Source of the DNA: an uncultured Collinsella sp.
GTDB taxonomy: Bacteria; Actinomycetota; Coriobacteriia; Coriobacteriales; Coriobacteriaceae
DNA: 45,604 nucleotides
NCBI GenBank assembly: GCA_902496115.1
Contig: CABUZK010000011.1
Location: forward strand, 1-45,604
Direction: 5' to 3'
Below are positions 32,287 through 41,659 of this stretch, one piece after another (positions within the stretch are counted from its first letter, which is position 1; each line of letters opens with the position of its first letter). A program made the position numbers and the translations under genes. Under the pieces are notes generated by a model. The model was given only the letters and a program-made list of their open reading frames with translations. It did no database searches and had not been told where the DNA came from.

Positions 32287-34008
32287 TTAACGGCGTGCTG
32301 CCTTCACCAGCTCGGCAACCTTGGCGACGACCTCGTCAATCGCCACGTCCTCACGCTCGCCGGTAGCACGGTCCTTGAGCTCCACCGTGCCATTCTTGAG
32401 GCCGCGCTTGCCCAGAACGACCTGATACGGGAAGCCCATAAGGTCGTTGTCGGCAAACTTAAAGCCGGGACGCTCGTCACGGTCATCGACGACAACCTCG
32501 ATACCCTCGGCGCACAGACCCTCGACGATTTGGTCGCAGACGGTAGCGCACTCCTCCTTCTTGGGGTCGAGCGGAATCACCGCGACCTCGTACGGGGCAA
32601 CGGAGACCGGCCATACGATACCGTGCTCGTCGTTGTGCTGCTCCACGACCGCAGCAAGCGAGCGGGACACACCAACGCCGTAGCAGCCCATGATGAGCGG
32701 CTTCTCCTTGCCATCCTCGTCCATAAAGGTGGCGCCCATGGCCTCGGAATACTTAGTGCCCAGCTGGAAGACCTGAGAGACCTCGATACCGCGGGCAGCG
32801 GAGAGCGGCTTACCGCAGTGCGGGCAGGGATCACCGGCAACGACGGTCACCAGGTCGGCCCACTCGTCGACGGTAAAGTCGCGCTCGGGGCAGGCGCCGG
32901 TAAAGTGATAATCGACCTCGTTGGCACCGCAGGCCCACTGCTTGGACTCACGCAGGCTCTCATCGCAGACCAGGCGAATACCCTCGGGTAGGTTAACCGG
33001 TCCGATAAAGCCCTTATGCAGACCGTAGGTCTGGAGCTCCTCATCGGTCATCATGCGATAGCCCTTGCCAAAGACGTGCTCAGCCTTGCAGTCGTTGAGC
33101 TCGTGATCGCCCGGAACGATAGCCACAACCGGCTTACCCTCGGCGTCAATGAGAGCCAGGGACTTGCGCGTGCCGTTCTCGGGGAACCCAAAGAACTTGG
33201 CAACAGCCTCGATGGTGCCCATGCCCGGAGTCTTGACCTTGGTGAGTGTGCCGTCGCCGGGGCCCTCGGTCACAACGACCTTGGTGCTTGCAGCCTCGTC
33301 ATCGGCAGCAAAGCCGCAATCGTCGCAGTAGACCAGCGAAGCCTCGCCGGCGTCGGCCAGCGCCATGTACTCGACGGAGGTATCGCCGCCGATCTCACCG
33401 GAGTCGGCGACAACGGGCAGGGCCTTGATGTAGCAGCGCTCGCAGATGTTGGCGTAGGCCTGCTTCATCTTGTCGTACTCCTCCTGCAGGCTCTCCTGCG
33501 TGGCAGAGAAACTGTAGGCGTCCTTCATGATGAACTCGCGACCGCGCATCAGGCCAAAGCGGGGACGGAACTCGTCGCGAAATTTATCCTGGATGTGATA
33601 GAGATTCACCGGCAGCTGCTTGTAGGAACGCAGCTCGTTGCGCACCAGGGCAGTCACGGTCTCCTCGTGCGTGGGACCGAGCACGAACTCGCGTCCGTGG
33701 CGGTCATCAAAGCGCACGAGCTCCTTGCCATAGGCATCGATACGGCCGGACTCACGCCACAGCTCGGCATCGACCATGATGGGCATCATGAGCTCCTGGG
33801 CGCCGGCAGCGTCCATCTCGTCGCGCACGATGTTCTCGATCTTGCGAATCGAGCGCCAAGCAAGCGGCAGATAGGAATAGAGACCGGCGGCCTCCTTGCG
33901 AATCATGCCGGCACGAAGCAGCAGGCGATGGCTCGCAAGCTCGGCGTCGGCCGGATCCTCTTTGAGCGTCGGAGCATACAGCTTAGACATATACATTGCT
34001 CGAGTCAT
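32287..34008 (-). CDS. proS: Prolyl-tRNA synthetase, bacterial type
   Basis: A 573-residue class II synthetase charging tRNA-Pro. Motif 1 (RAGMIRKEAAGLYSYLPLAWRSIRK), motif 2 (IQDKFRDEFRPRFGLMRGREFIMKDAYSF) and motif 3 (GCYGVGVSRSLAAVVEQ) are intact. The editing insertion between motifs 2 and 3 is present, with family features such as the SVEYMALADAGE and DCGFAADDEAA segments. The C-terminal anticodon-binding domain follows. ATG 34008 has GAGGAG at good spacing and directly abuts the ispG stop. It closes the pyrH-frr-uppS-cdsA-dxr-rseP-ispG-proS cluster, an order known from Gram-positive bacteria. Confidence 0.96.
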   Translation of the reverse strand: MTRAMYMSKLYAPTLKEDPADAELASHRLLLRAGMIRKEAAGLYSYLPLAWRSIRKIENIVRDEMDAAGAQELMMPIMVDAELWRESGRIDAYGKELVRFDDRHGREFVLGPTHEETVTALVRNELRSYKQLPVNLYHIQDKFRDEFRPRFGLMRGREFIMKDAYSFSATQESLQEEYDKMKQAYANICERCYIKALPVVADSGEIGGDTSVEYMALADAGEASLVYCDDCGFAADDEAASTKVVVTEGPGDGTLTKVKTPGMGTIEAVAKFFGFPENGTRKSLALIDAEGKPVVAIVPGDHELNDCKAEHVFGKGYRMMTDEELQTYGLHKGFIGPVNLPEGIRLVCDESLRESKQWACGANEVDYHFTGACPERDFTVDEWADLVTVVAGDPCPHCGKPLSAARGIEVSQVFQLGTKYSEAMGATFMDEDGKEKPLIMGCYGVGVSRSLAAVVEQHNDEHGIVWPVSVAPYEVAVIPLDPKKEECATVCDQIVEGLCAEGIEVVVDDRDERPGFKFADNDLMGFPYQVVLGKRGLKNGTVELKDRATGEREDVAIDEVVAKVAELVKAARR

Positions 34009-35091
34009 TTATTTCTCCTCAATAAGCTTGTCGACCTCGGCCATAAGCGCGTCGACAATTTGGTCCTCAGCTACTTTACCAATGATCTGGCCGTGCGAAA
34101 AGAGCAGGCCCTGACCTCGTCCGCAGGCAACGCCCAAGTCGGCGTCAGAAGCCTCGCCTGGGCCATTGACCGCACAGCCCATCACGGCAATCGAAAGCGG
34201 TGCGGAGTAGTTCTTAAGCCGCTCAGTGACCTCCTCGGCGATAGGAATGAGGTTGACCTGGCAGCGAGCGCACGTGGGGCACGATACGATCTCGGGGCCA
34301 CGGCGGCGAAGACCCAGCGACTGCAGGATACCCCAGGCGACCGGCGGCTCCTCGACCGGATCGGCCGTGAGCGAGACGCGCATGGTGTCGCCAATGCCCT
34401 CGGAAAGCAAAATTCCCAGGCCCACAGAGCTCTTAATGGTGCCCTGGAGCTTGGTTCCGGCCTCAGTCACGCCCAAATGAAGCGGAACATGGGGGATTTC
34501 GCGCGACAGGGCACGATAGGTGTCAAGCGTCGTGGACACGCTATGAGCCTTGGCGGAAAGCACGATATTGGTAAAGCCGCGATCCTCAAAATGTTTGACG
34601 AAACGCTCGCTCGACATCACAAGCTTTTCGGGCTGCGTAAGGTCATCGCGCTCGGCGATATCCTGCTCAAGCGAGCCGGCGTTCACGCCAATGCGAATCG
34701 CGCACCCAGCGGCGCCCGCGGCATCGATCACGGCATCGACCTTGGCCCAATCGCCAATGTTGCCGGGATTGATGCGGAGCTTGGCGGCACCGGCCTCCAC
34801 GGCGCCAATGGCGAGCTTATGGTTAAAGTGGATATCGGCAACGATCGGCACCGGAGACTCCGCACAAATCGTGCGAAAGCCCTTAAGCGCGGCCTCGGTA
34901 GGCACACTCACGCGCACAACATCACAACCCGCCTGGGCAAGCGCACGCACTTGCGCAAGCGTTGCCTGGGCGTCGGCGGTATCGGTACAGGTCATGGACT
35001 GAACCACCACCGGAGCGCCGCCGCCTATCTGCACGTCGCCCACAAATACGGGGCGCGTCATCTCGCGCGGCAAAGGATGGGACAAAGACAA
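34009..35091 (-). CDS. ispG: 4-hydroxy-3-methylbut-2-enyl diphosphate synthase
   Basis: IspG (GcpE, 360 residues) performs the penultimate step of the MEP pathway using a [4Fe-4S] cluster. The barrel starts MTRPVFVGDVQIGGGAPVVVQSMT, and the C-terminal cluster domain has CPTCARC, a later cysteine in MGCAVNGPGEASDADLG, and the glutamate of NGPGEA. I choose a TTG start at 35091 because GGGGAG lies eight bases before it; GTG 35100 would have no spacing and ATG 35061 no ribosome site. It overlaps nothing and follows rseP by 13 bases. Confidence 0.94.
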   Translation of the reverse strand: MSLSHPLPREMTRPVFVGDVQIGGGAPVVVQSMTCTDTADAQATLAQVRALAQAGCDVVRVSVPTEAALKGFRTICAESPVPIVADIHFNHKLAIGAVEAGAAKLRINPGNIGDWAKVDAVIDAAGAAGCAIRIGVNAGSLEQDIAERDDLTQPEKLVMSSERFVKHFEDRGFTNIVLSAKAHSVSTTLDTYRALSREIPHVPLHLGVTEAGTKLQGTIKSSVGLGILLSEGIGDTMRVSLTADPVEEPPVAWGILQSLGLRRRGPEIVSCPTCARCQVNLIPIAEEVTERLKNYSAPLSIAVMGCAVNGPGEASDADLGVACGRGQGLLFSHGQIIGKVAEDQIVDALMAEVDKLIEEK

Positions 35092-35104
35092 TCCAAACAC
35101 TCCC

Positions 35105-36466
35105 CTACAAAATAAATCGAAGGACGTCGGAACGAAGCATATAGACAAACAGCAGCGCAAAGAGCGCGATGCCGACATAGCTCACGATCGTCTGCACCTT
35201 CAGCGGCAACTCGCGACCGGCGACCTTTTGGATGATCTCGATAACCAGCTTTCCCCCGTCGAGCGGCGGAATAGGCAGCAGGTTCATAAAGCCCAGCGAA
35301 AACGAGATGAGCGCGGCAAACGTCAAGAACGTCGCAGGGCCGGCTGCCGCCGCCTGAGAAGACATGACACTGATGCCCACAATCGAGCTGGACTGATCGA
35401 GTATCTCCATCGTATGCTGCGGCTGCAGCAGGCGCATCACGCCCTCAGCTGTCTGCTGAACATAGGAGAACGACAGGCGCGCCGACGTAATGGGGTCCAA
35501 ATGGACCACCTGCGTAGAGGCATAAACGCCCAAACGCTCGCCCTCCTTGAGCGCGACCGAGGTCGAAAGATTCTTACCGTCGTGCTGATACTCAATGGCG
35601 ATATCGTTCTGACCGGCAGCCTTGCCGATGGCATCATACACATCCATCCAGCTGGAGCAGGACACGCCATCGACACTAAGAATTGCGTCGCCGGCCTCGA
35701 TGCCCGCCTTAGCGGCTATCGAGCCTTCTTCGACCTGACCGATCACATTGCTATCGACCGGCGCCGATACGCCGGCGATAGAGTAGATGCTCATAAGCAG
35801 CAAAAAGCCCGTCAGGATATTGACGAGAATGCCCGCGAGCAGCATAAAGGCACGCTTGAGAAAACCCTGGCCCAGATAGGTATGCGAACGCTCCTGCTCA
35901 AGAAACTCCGAAGCAGTGACCGGCAGCTCCCACACATCGCCCTCGGCAGTCGCATGCTCTCGATCGAACTTGCGGCCGTCAAAGGTGGTATATCCTGCAG
36001 CATCGCGCGGCAGCGTCTGGTACCTAACCGGATAGTAACTGGGTGAAGGCTTCTCCCCTTCCTCGTACCAAGGCGCAATGGAACCCCAGCCCAAAAGCAA
36101 GGCACAAGCCTCGAGAACATCCTCCTCGGGCAGCTCCAGCTCGACGGAAAGGTCTGCAACCGAAACGCGACCATGACGATAGATCGCCGCAAGCACACGG
36201 TCGGCGCACGAGACATCGGTCGGGTCCATACCGCAGATAGCGGCATAACCACCCAGCAGCAGCGGCGTCACGCCAAACTTGGTACCGATGCGACGCGACG
36301 TATGGTGAATGTCGAAGCGACACGGCAGACCCAAGAAAAACTCGGTGACGCGCACGCCGCACGCACGAGCCGCTAAAAAGTGGCCGCCCTCATGTAGAAA
36401 CACAAGGACGGATAGCATCAGCAGGCCCCAAAAGACCGAGGAGAGAACGCTCAGAACAGTATCCAT
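35105..36466 (-). CDS. rseP: Site-2 protease RseP family with winged-helix-like insert
   Basis: A 453-residue intramembrane zinc protease. The catalytic HEGGH is at 25-29 in the first membrane helix and the distal motif NLLPIPPLDGG at 395-405. One PDZ domain is seen at about 235-310 (NVIGQVEEGSIAAKAGIEAGD). Between GGYAAICGMDP (about 72-82) and the second helix (about 205-228) lies some 110 residues rather than the usual 30 or so. Residues 86-135 (DRVLAAIYRHGRVSVADLS, ELPEEDVLEACALLLGWGSI) look like a winged-helix fold. The ATG at 36466 has only a distant AAGGA. Position between dxr and ispG is conserved for rseP. The insert's role is unknown. Confidence 0.9.
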   Translation of the reverse strand: MDTVLSVLSSVFWGLLMLSVLVFLHEGGHFLAARACGVRVTEFFLGLPCRFDIHHTSRRIGTKFGVTPLLLGGYAAICGMDPTDVSCADRVLAAIYRHGRVSVADLSVELELPEEDVLEACALLLGWGSIAPWYEEGEKPSPSYYPVRYQTLPRDAAGYTTFDGRKFDREHATAEGDVWELPVTASEFLEQERSHTYLGQGFLKRAFMLLAGILVNILTGFLLLMSIYSIAGVSAPVDSNVIGQVEEGSIAAKAGIEAGDAILSVDGVSCSSWMDVYDAIGKAAGQNDIAIEYQHDGKNLSTSVALKEGERLGVYASTQVVHLDPITSARLSFSYVQQTAEGVMRLLQPQHTMEILDQSSSIVGISVMSSQAAAAGPATFLTFAALISFSLGFMNLLPIPPLDGGKLVIEIIQKVAGRELPLKVQTIVSYVGIALFALLFVYMLRSDVLRFIL

Positions 36467-36489
36467 AAAACGAAAAGCAATCCTTATGA

Positions 36490-37677
36490 TTAAGAGCGGG
36501 TTGCAGCGAGCACCTCGGCGGCCTTGGCGCGAGCCCACGTATCGACATCGCGAAGCTGCTCAAACGATGCGACCGCCTGCGTATCGTGTGCATCCATGCA
36601 CGACTCGACGATACGGTCGATATCGGTAAAGGTACAGGCATCGTGCAGGAAGGCATCGACGGCAACTTCGTTGGCGGCATTCAACACGCACGGCATGGTG
36701 CCGCCTGTCTTGCCGGCACGCTCGGCCAGCGCCAGGCAGCGGAATGTGTCCGTATCGGCCGCATCGAAGGTGAGCTGCCCGAGCTCGCGGAAATCGATTC
36801 GAGGAGCTGGGGTATCCCAACGCTCGGGATACGAGAACGCGAACTGGATGGGAATGCGCATGTCGGACGCACCGAGATGCGCCATCACGGAGCCGTCGGC
36901 ATACTCGACCATCGAGTGGATCTTTGACTGGCGCTGAACGACCACGTTGATAAAGTCGAGATCGCACCCGAACAGGTGCATCGCCTCGATACGCTCCAAG
37001 CCCTTATTCATGAGGGTCGCAGAGTCGATGGTGATCTTAGCACCCATGGCCCACGTGGGGTGTGCCAGCGCATCGGCGCGCGTCACGCAATTGAGCTCGT
37101 CGCGCGTACGGCCAAAGAACGGACCGCCCGAGCAAGTAAGCCAGATGCAGTGGGCCTCGCGCGGATTCTCCCCCAGATAGCACTGGTAGATGGCGGAGTG
37201 CTCGGAGTCGACCGGGATGAGCTGACCCGGTTGCGCCAACGGCATCAGCAGGTCACCGCCGACAACGAGAGACTCCTTGTTGGCAAGTGCGAGACGCTTG
37301 TTCGAGGTCAGGGCCGCATGGCTCGCTTCGAGCCCGGCAGCGCCCACAATGGCAACAAGGACACAGTCGACGTCATCGCGACGCGCGAGCTCACAAACCG
37401 CCTGCGCACCAACACCGAGCTCGGTGCCCTCGGGCAGCTCCTGCAGTACAGCGTCCGCACCGTGGGTGGTGTCGGCCACGGCAACGGCCGGGACCGAAAA
37501 CTCGCGGGCGGCGGCAACGAGCTCCGAAGTGCTGGAGTTAACGGACAACGCCGTCACCTGCAGTCGATCGGCATGCTGACGGCATACATCGAGTGCCTGC
37601 GCGCCGATAGAGCCCGTACAGCCCAGAATGGCAACGCGAAGACGCCCATCGGGGCCGTACGTCGTCTGAAAGGCCAT
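36490..37677 (-). CDS. dxr: 1-deoxy-D-xylulose 5-phosphate reductoisomerase
   Basis: Dxr (395 residues) makes MEP from DXP with NADPH. The nucleotide motif GCTGSIGAQALDV is at about 19-31, then LANKESLVVGG, the metal and substrate segment DSEHSAIYQC, MNKGLERIEAMHLF and VLNAANEVAVDAF. The ATG at 37677 overlaps the cdsA stop by one base. With ispG nearby this shows the MEP pathway is used; the other MEP genes are outside the window. Confidence 0.96.
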   Translation of the reverse strand: MAFQTTYGPDGRLRVAILGCTGSIGAQALDVCRQHADRLQVTALSVNSSTSELVAAAREFSVPAVAVADTTHGADAVLQELPEGTELGVGAQAVCELARRDDVDCVLVAIVGAAGLEASHAALTSNKRLALANKESLVVGGDLLMPLAQPGQLIPVDSEHSAIYQCYLGENPREAHCIWLTCSGGPFFGRTRDELNCVTRADALAHPTWAMGAKITIDSATLMNKGLERIEAMHLFGCDLDFINVVVQRQSKIHSMVEYADGSVMAHLGASDMRIPIQFAFSYPERWDTPAPRIDFRELGQLTFDAADTDTFRCLALAERAGKTGGTMPCVLNAANEVAVDAFLHDACTFTDIDRIVESCMDAHDTQAVASFEQLRDVDTWARAKAAEVLAATRS

Positions 37678-38567
37678 TACAGCACGCCTCCGATCATCAA
37701 AAGCAGCTGCGCGGTAATGCAGCCAAAGATAAGCGAGTCGCTACGGTCGAGCATGCCGCCATGGCCCGGGATAAGGTTGCCGGAATCCTTGACGCCCACG
37801 CCACGCTTGATGCGTGACTCAATAAGGTCGCCGATAACGCCCAGGATGGACACAACCACGCCGCACAGCAGTGCGTAGGGCAAGCTCAGCTTATAAAAAT
37901 GCGTCGCCCACAAAATGAGCCAGATAAGAACCGAGCCCAAGATGCCGCCGACAAAGCCCTCCCAGCTCTTTTTGGGAGAAATCTTAGGGACCATCTTGTG
38001 CTTGCCGATACGGCTGCCCACGATGTAGGCAAACGAATCGGAGACCCAGAGAGACGCGCAAACACCCACCGAAAGCAGGGCGCCGGCGAAACCGGGCACG
38101 GCATCGCGCAGCAGCACGATGGCCGACAGCATAAAACCGGTGTAGATGGGACCCATGAGCGTCACAGCCACATCGGATATGCGGGTACGCGACGAACAGA
38201 CATACCAAATGCCCACCGCAAGCATCAGAGCAAAAAGCAGGGCATTCAACAGCAGCGAGTCGCCCAGTGCCGAGAGCGGAAAGAGCACGGCGGCAGCGAT
38301 ACCCAGGCGCTCGTTGGCCACCTTGCCATCGAGCTTCGTCATGCGGAAAAACTCAAAGCAGCACAGGCCGCTCATGACGGAGACGAAGATGGCGGTGGGA
38401 ACGATACCCAAAACCAGGCAGAGAATAAATACAACGGCGTAGACGATACCTGCAGCGGCACGGGTAATAAAGCCGGCCAGCCACGAAGTCGCAGCCGCGC
38501 CGCTTTTGGCGGCAGGCGCCTTGGGAGTTGACGCCTTGGGAGCAGACGCCTTGGGACGATCGGACAC
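37677..38567 (-). CDS. cdsA: Phosphatidate cytidylyltransferase
   Basis: CdsA (296 residues) makes CDP-diacylglycerol, the precursor of phospholipids. About seven membrane segments are visible after an Ala/Lys/Pro-rich cytoplasmic N-terminus of about 28 residues. The CDP-alcohol signature SRIKRGVGVKDSGNLIPGHGG with the final DR is intact near the C-terminus. GTG 38567 has GAGGAGG nine bases upstream overlapping the uppS end. The adjacent uppS and dxr fit the standard lipid cluster. Confidence 0.94.
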   Translation of the reverse strand: MSDRPKASAPKASTPKAPAAKSGAAATSWLAGFITRAAAGIVYAVVFILCLVLGIVPTAIFVSVMSGLCCFEFFRMTKLDGKVANERLGIAAAVLFPLSALGDSLLLNALLFALMLAVGIWYVCSSRTRISDVAVTLMGPIYTGFMLSAIVLLRDAVPGFAGALLSVGVCASLWVSDSFAYIVGSRIGKHKMVPKISPKKSWEGFVGGILGSVLIWLILWATHFYKLSLPYALLCGVVVSILGVIGDLIESRIKRGVGVKDSGNLIPGHGGMLDRSDSLIFGCITAQLLLMIGGVL

Positions 38568-38569
38568 GA

Positions 38570-39364
38570 TTAAGCCTCCTCGGTCTTGCTCAGTCCACCA
38601 AACCTACGGTCGCGGCCCTGATAGGCCAAAATGGCGTTGACAAGACCCCAACGATCAAAGTCGGGCCAATAGGTATCGGTGACATAAAACTCGGAATAGG
38701 CAACCTGCCACAGCAGATAGTTCGAAAGGCGAAGCTCGCCGGAGGTGCGAATCACAAGCTCCGGGTCGGGCAGCCCAGCGGTGTACAGGTGCGAAGCAAC
38801 CATATCATCGTCAATAGCGGCGGGATCGATCTTTCCGGCAGCGGCATCGAGCGCGATCTGACGGACAGCGCGGGTGATCTCGGCACGGGCGCCGTAGTTG
38901 ACGGCAAGCGCCAGCGTCATGCCGGTGTGGTCGGCACACTCGGCAAGACCCCGCTCAAAGACATCGCGGGTCTTCTTGGGCAGTGCGGAAATATCGCCCA
39001 AAAAGACAACGCGCACGTTTTCGCGCTTAAGCAGCGGCAGCTCATCGATAAACGTCTTGGCAAACAGATGCATTAAAACGTTGACCTCATGCTGCGGACG
39101 ATTCCAGTTTTCGGTGGAAAACGCATAGGCCGAAAGGACGTCGACGCCCAAGCGCACGCATGCGGTAATGATCTCGCGCAGGGAGACGATACCGGCCTTG
39201 TGTCCCTCGGTGCGGGCAAGACCGCGCGCCGTGGCCCAGCGACCGTTACCGTCCATGATGCACGAAATATGATGCGGAATCTTATTGAGGTCAAGGTCGG
39301 AAAAACCGACGCCCGCAGGGGCGTCGGCAAAGTACTCGACCAGTTTGTTCTCGTCGTATTGCAC
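38570..39364 (-). CDS. uppS: Undecaprenyl diphosphate synthase
   Basis: UppS (264 residues) extends farnesyl diphosphate to the C55 carrier lipid for peptidoglycan. The catalytic aspartate D38 is in HISCIMDGNGRWA, followed by AYAFSTENWNRP and the C-terminal RTSGELRLSNYLLWQ and SEFYV stretches. GTG 39364 has GGAG seven bases upstream and is one base past the frr stop. A ~28-residue N-terminal leader before the core is unremarkable. Confidence 0.96.
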   Translation of the reverse strand: MQYDENKLVEYFADAPAGVGFSDLDLNKIPHHISCIMDGNGRWATARGLARTEGHKAGIVSLREIITACVRLGVDVLSAYAFSTENWNRPQHEVNVLMHLFAKTFIDELPLLKRENVRVVFLGDISALPKKTRDVFERGLAECADHTGMTLALAVNYGARAEITRAVRQIALDAAAGKIDPAAIDDDMVASHLYTAGLPDPELVIRTSGELRLSNYLLWQVAYSEFYVTDTYWPDFDRWGLVNAILAYQGRDRRFGGLSKTEEA

Positions 39365-39365
39365 C

Positions 39366-39902
39366 TTAGATCTCCATGACCTCGGCTTCTTTTTCCTTCA
39401 GAAGCTCCTCGACCTTGGCAACATACTCATCGGTATGCTTCTGGACCTTGGCCTGCTCGCGACGGACATCGTCCTCGGTGAGATCTTCGTCGCGCTCGAG
39501 CTTGTTGTTAAAGTCACGACGGATGTTGCGAATGGAGACCTTGGCCTGTTCGGCATACTCGCGGCACTCCTTGACGAGCTCGCGACGACGCTCCTCGGTG
39601 GGAGCCGGGAACGGCAGGCGCACGACGGTACCGTCAGAGTTGGGGGTAATGCCCAGATCGGAAGCGCTGATAGCCTTCACGATTGCGTTGACGAGCGCCT
39701 TGTCCCAGGGTTCGATGAGCAGCATGTGGGCCTCGGGGGTCTTAACGGCGGCAACCTGGGTAACCGGCGTGGGAACACCGTAGTAATCGACCGAAATGTC
39801 GGACAGAATATTAGCGTTGGCGCGACCCGTGCGAACCTTGGAGAAGTTGTGCTTGAGGGACTCGAGCGACTTGTCCATGTGGGCGGTGATGTTCTCTGCC
39901 AT
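39366..39902 (-). CDS. frr: Ribosome recycling factor
   Basis: Frr (178 residues) splits post-termination ribosomes with EF-G. It begins MAENITAHMDKSLESLKHNFSKVRTGRANANIL and shows VDYYGVPTPVTQVAAV and the coiled-coil C-terminal helix. The N-terminal region is slightly shorter than the 185 residues common elsewhere. The ATG at 39902 is three bases past the pyrH stop, so it is coupled to pyrH, the usual partner. Confidence 0.97.
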   Translation of the reverse strand: MAENITAHMDKSLESLKHNFSKVRTGRANANILSDISVDYYGVPTPVTQVAAVKTPEAHMLLIEPWDKALVNAIVKAISASDLGITPNSDGTVVRLPFPAPTEERRRELVKECREYAEQAKVSIRNIRRDFNNKLERDEDLTEDDVRREQAKVQKHTDEYVAKVEELLKEKEAEVMEI

Positions 39903-39904
39903 GC

Positions 39905-40627
39905 TTAATCCTCCTGATAGACGAGCGTGCCGACGGGCTCACCCGAAAGCGCGCGTTTGACGGTGTCCTCGCCATCAATGTTGAGGACCAAAATCGGCAT
40001 ACGGTTATCCTGGCACAGTGCCGTGGCCGTGGAATCCATAACCTGCAGACCGCGGACGAGAACCTCGTGATAGGTAATCTTGTCAAAACGGACGGCATCG
40101 GCGCACTTGACAGGATCCTTGTCGTAGATGCCGTCAACCTTGGTGGCCTTAATCAGAATCTCGGCACCGATCTCGCAGGCACGAAGAGCCGCGGCGGTGT
40201 CGGTCGTAAAGTACGGATTGCCCGAACCGGCGGCAAAAATAACGACGTTGCCCTTGGAAAGGTGGTTGATGGCGCGACGGCGAATATAGGGCTCGCAGAT
40301 CTCGTTCATCTGGATAGCGCTCATCACGCGGCAGGGAACATCGTTGTGCTCAAAGGCATCCTGCAGGGCAAGCGCGTTCATAACGGTTGCCAGCATGCCC
40401 ATGTAGTCGGCCTGAGCGCGCTCCATGCCACCGGCAGCGCCGGCCATGCCGCGGAAAATGTTGCCGCCGCCGACAACGACGCCGACCTCATGGCCAACGG
40501 CGAGCAGCTCCTTGACCTGCTTGGCAAGATGATCGGTAATCTTCGGGTCGATGCCATATTGGCCGTCGCCCATCAGTGCTTCGCCGGAAAGCTTCAGAAG
40601 CACGCGTTTATATCGGATGTCGGACAA
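39905..40627 (-). CDS. pyrH: UMP kinase
   Basis: PyrH (240 residues) phosphorylates UMP and is unlike eukaryotic UMP kinases. It shows KRVLLKLSGEALMG, GVVVGGGNIFRG, the AAGSGNPYFTTDTAA loop and KATKVDGIYDKDP. The start is TTG 40627 with AAAGGAGG eight bases upstream, which leaves no better ATG nearby. It heads the pyrH-frr-uppS-cdsA-dxr-rseP-ispG-proS transcript, with its own extended -10 promoter. Confidence 0.96.
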   Translation of the reverse strand: MSDIRYKRVLLKLSGEALMGDGQYGIDPKITDHLAKQVKELLAVGHEVGVVVGGGNIFRGMAGAAGGMERAQADYMGMLATVMNALALQDAFEHNDVPCRVMSAIQMNEICEPYIRRRAINHLSKGNVVIFAAGSGNPYFTTDTAAALRACEIGAEILIKATKVDGIYDKDPVKCADAVRFDKITYHEVLVRGLQVMDSTATALCQDNRMPILVLNIDGEDTVKRALSGEPVGTLVYQED

Positions 40628-40656
40628 AGCGATCCTCCTTTAATTAGACTCTCAAT

Positions 40657-40665
40657 ATGATAGCA
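40657..40665 (-). promoter_or_regulatory. pyrH: Extended -10 promoter of pyrH
   Basis: On the minus strand TGC-TATCAT lies about 30 bases before the TTG start. Only a poor -35 is visible. It lies just after the tsf terminator, so the pyrH cluster has its own promoter. Confidence 0.6.
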
Positions 40666-40685
40666 AAGGCTCTGATAAGAGCCAT

Positions 40686-40722
40686 GAAAAAGCAGGCTGT
40701 GAGTAAAACCCACAGCCTGCTC
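40686..40722 (-). terminator. Strong intrinsic terminator after tsf
   Basis: GCAGGCTGTG and CACAGCCTGC form a perfect 10-bp stem with a short loop, followed by TTTTTC on the minus strand. Confidence 0.88.
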
Positions 40723-40744
40723 ATTACCAGCTACAAGAGCTTAT

Positions 40745-41614
40745 TTACTCGCCACGGACCAGACGGTCAAAGGCAACGACGGTAATGGTATCGCCGAGCT
40801 CCTTGGAGACCTGCTCAGCGTACTTCTTGATGGTGAGGGAGCTGTCCTTGATGAACTCCTGCTCGGTGAGCACGGACTGCTTGTAGAACTTCTCCAGACG
40901 GCCAACAGCCATCTTCTCCTGAATGGCCTCGGGCTTACCGGACTCGGCAGCCTGAGCCATGTAGATCTCCTTCTCGTGCTCGACGGTCTCGGCCGGAACC
41001 TGATCGCGGGTAGCGCAGATCGGGGCGACGGCGGCAACCTGAAGGGCAACGTCGTGAGCGAAGGTCTTGAAGGACTCGGCCTGAGCGGTCTCGGCCTTCT
41101 CGAAAGCGAACTCGACAAGGACGCCGATCTTACCACCCATGTGGATGTAAGAAGCGAGAGCGCCGTTCTCGGCCTTGCGGGCGGAGAAACGAGCGATCTT
41201 CATGTTCTCGCCCATGATGTGAATCATCTCGGTGAGCTCGGAGGAAACGGTCTCCTCGCCCATCGGCTTCTCGAGCAGAGCATCGACATCGGCCGGCTCG
41301 GTGGTAGCGACAACCTCGGCGACCTTGGAAGCAAAGCCGGTGAACTTGGCGTTGGAGCCGACGAAGTCGGTCTCGCAGGAAAGCTCGAGCAGAGCGCCGG
41401 ACTTGCCGTCCTCGGAGACGAACGCGGCGACAGCGCCCTCGTTGGTCTCACGGCCAGCCTTCTTGGCAGCCTTGGCGAGGCCGTTCTTGCGCAGAACGTC
41501 AACAGCGACGTCCATGTCGCCGTCAGCCTCGACGAGAGCCTTCTTGCACTCCATCATCGGGGAGTCGGTCATCTCGCGGAGCTGCTTGACCATAGCGGCA
41601 GTAATCTGGGCCAT
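40745..41614 (-). CDS. tsf: Elongation factor Ts
   Basis: EF-Ts (289 residues) is the nucleotide exchange factor of EF-Tu. It begins MAQITAAMVKQLREMTDSPMMECKKAL and includes the core LSCETDFVGSNAKF with ASYIHMGGKIGVLVEF. The start at 41614 is preferred over the codons upstream because AAAGGA is at the right distance and the family starts there. It follows rpsB by 45 bases and ends at its own terminator, the usual rpsB-tsf operon. Confidence 0.97.
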   Translation of the reverse strand: MAQITAAMVKQLREMTDSPMMECKKALVEADGDMDVAVDVLRKNGLAKAAKKAGRETNEGAVAAFVSEDGKSGALLELSCETDFVGSNAKFTGFASKVAEVVATTEPADVDALLEKPMGEETVSSELTEMIHIMGENMKIARFSARKAENGALASYIHMGGKIGVLVEFAFEKAETAQAESFKTFAHDVALQVAAVAPICATRDQVPAETVEHEKEIYMAQAAESGKPEAIQEKMAVGRLEKFYKQSVLTEQEFIKDSSLTIKKYAEQVSKELGDTITVVAFDRLVRGE

Positions 41615-41659
41615 TGTGGTTCCTTTCAAAGAGATGAAAAAGACTTAAATAGGACTGAT

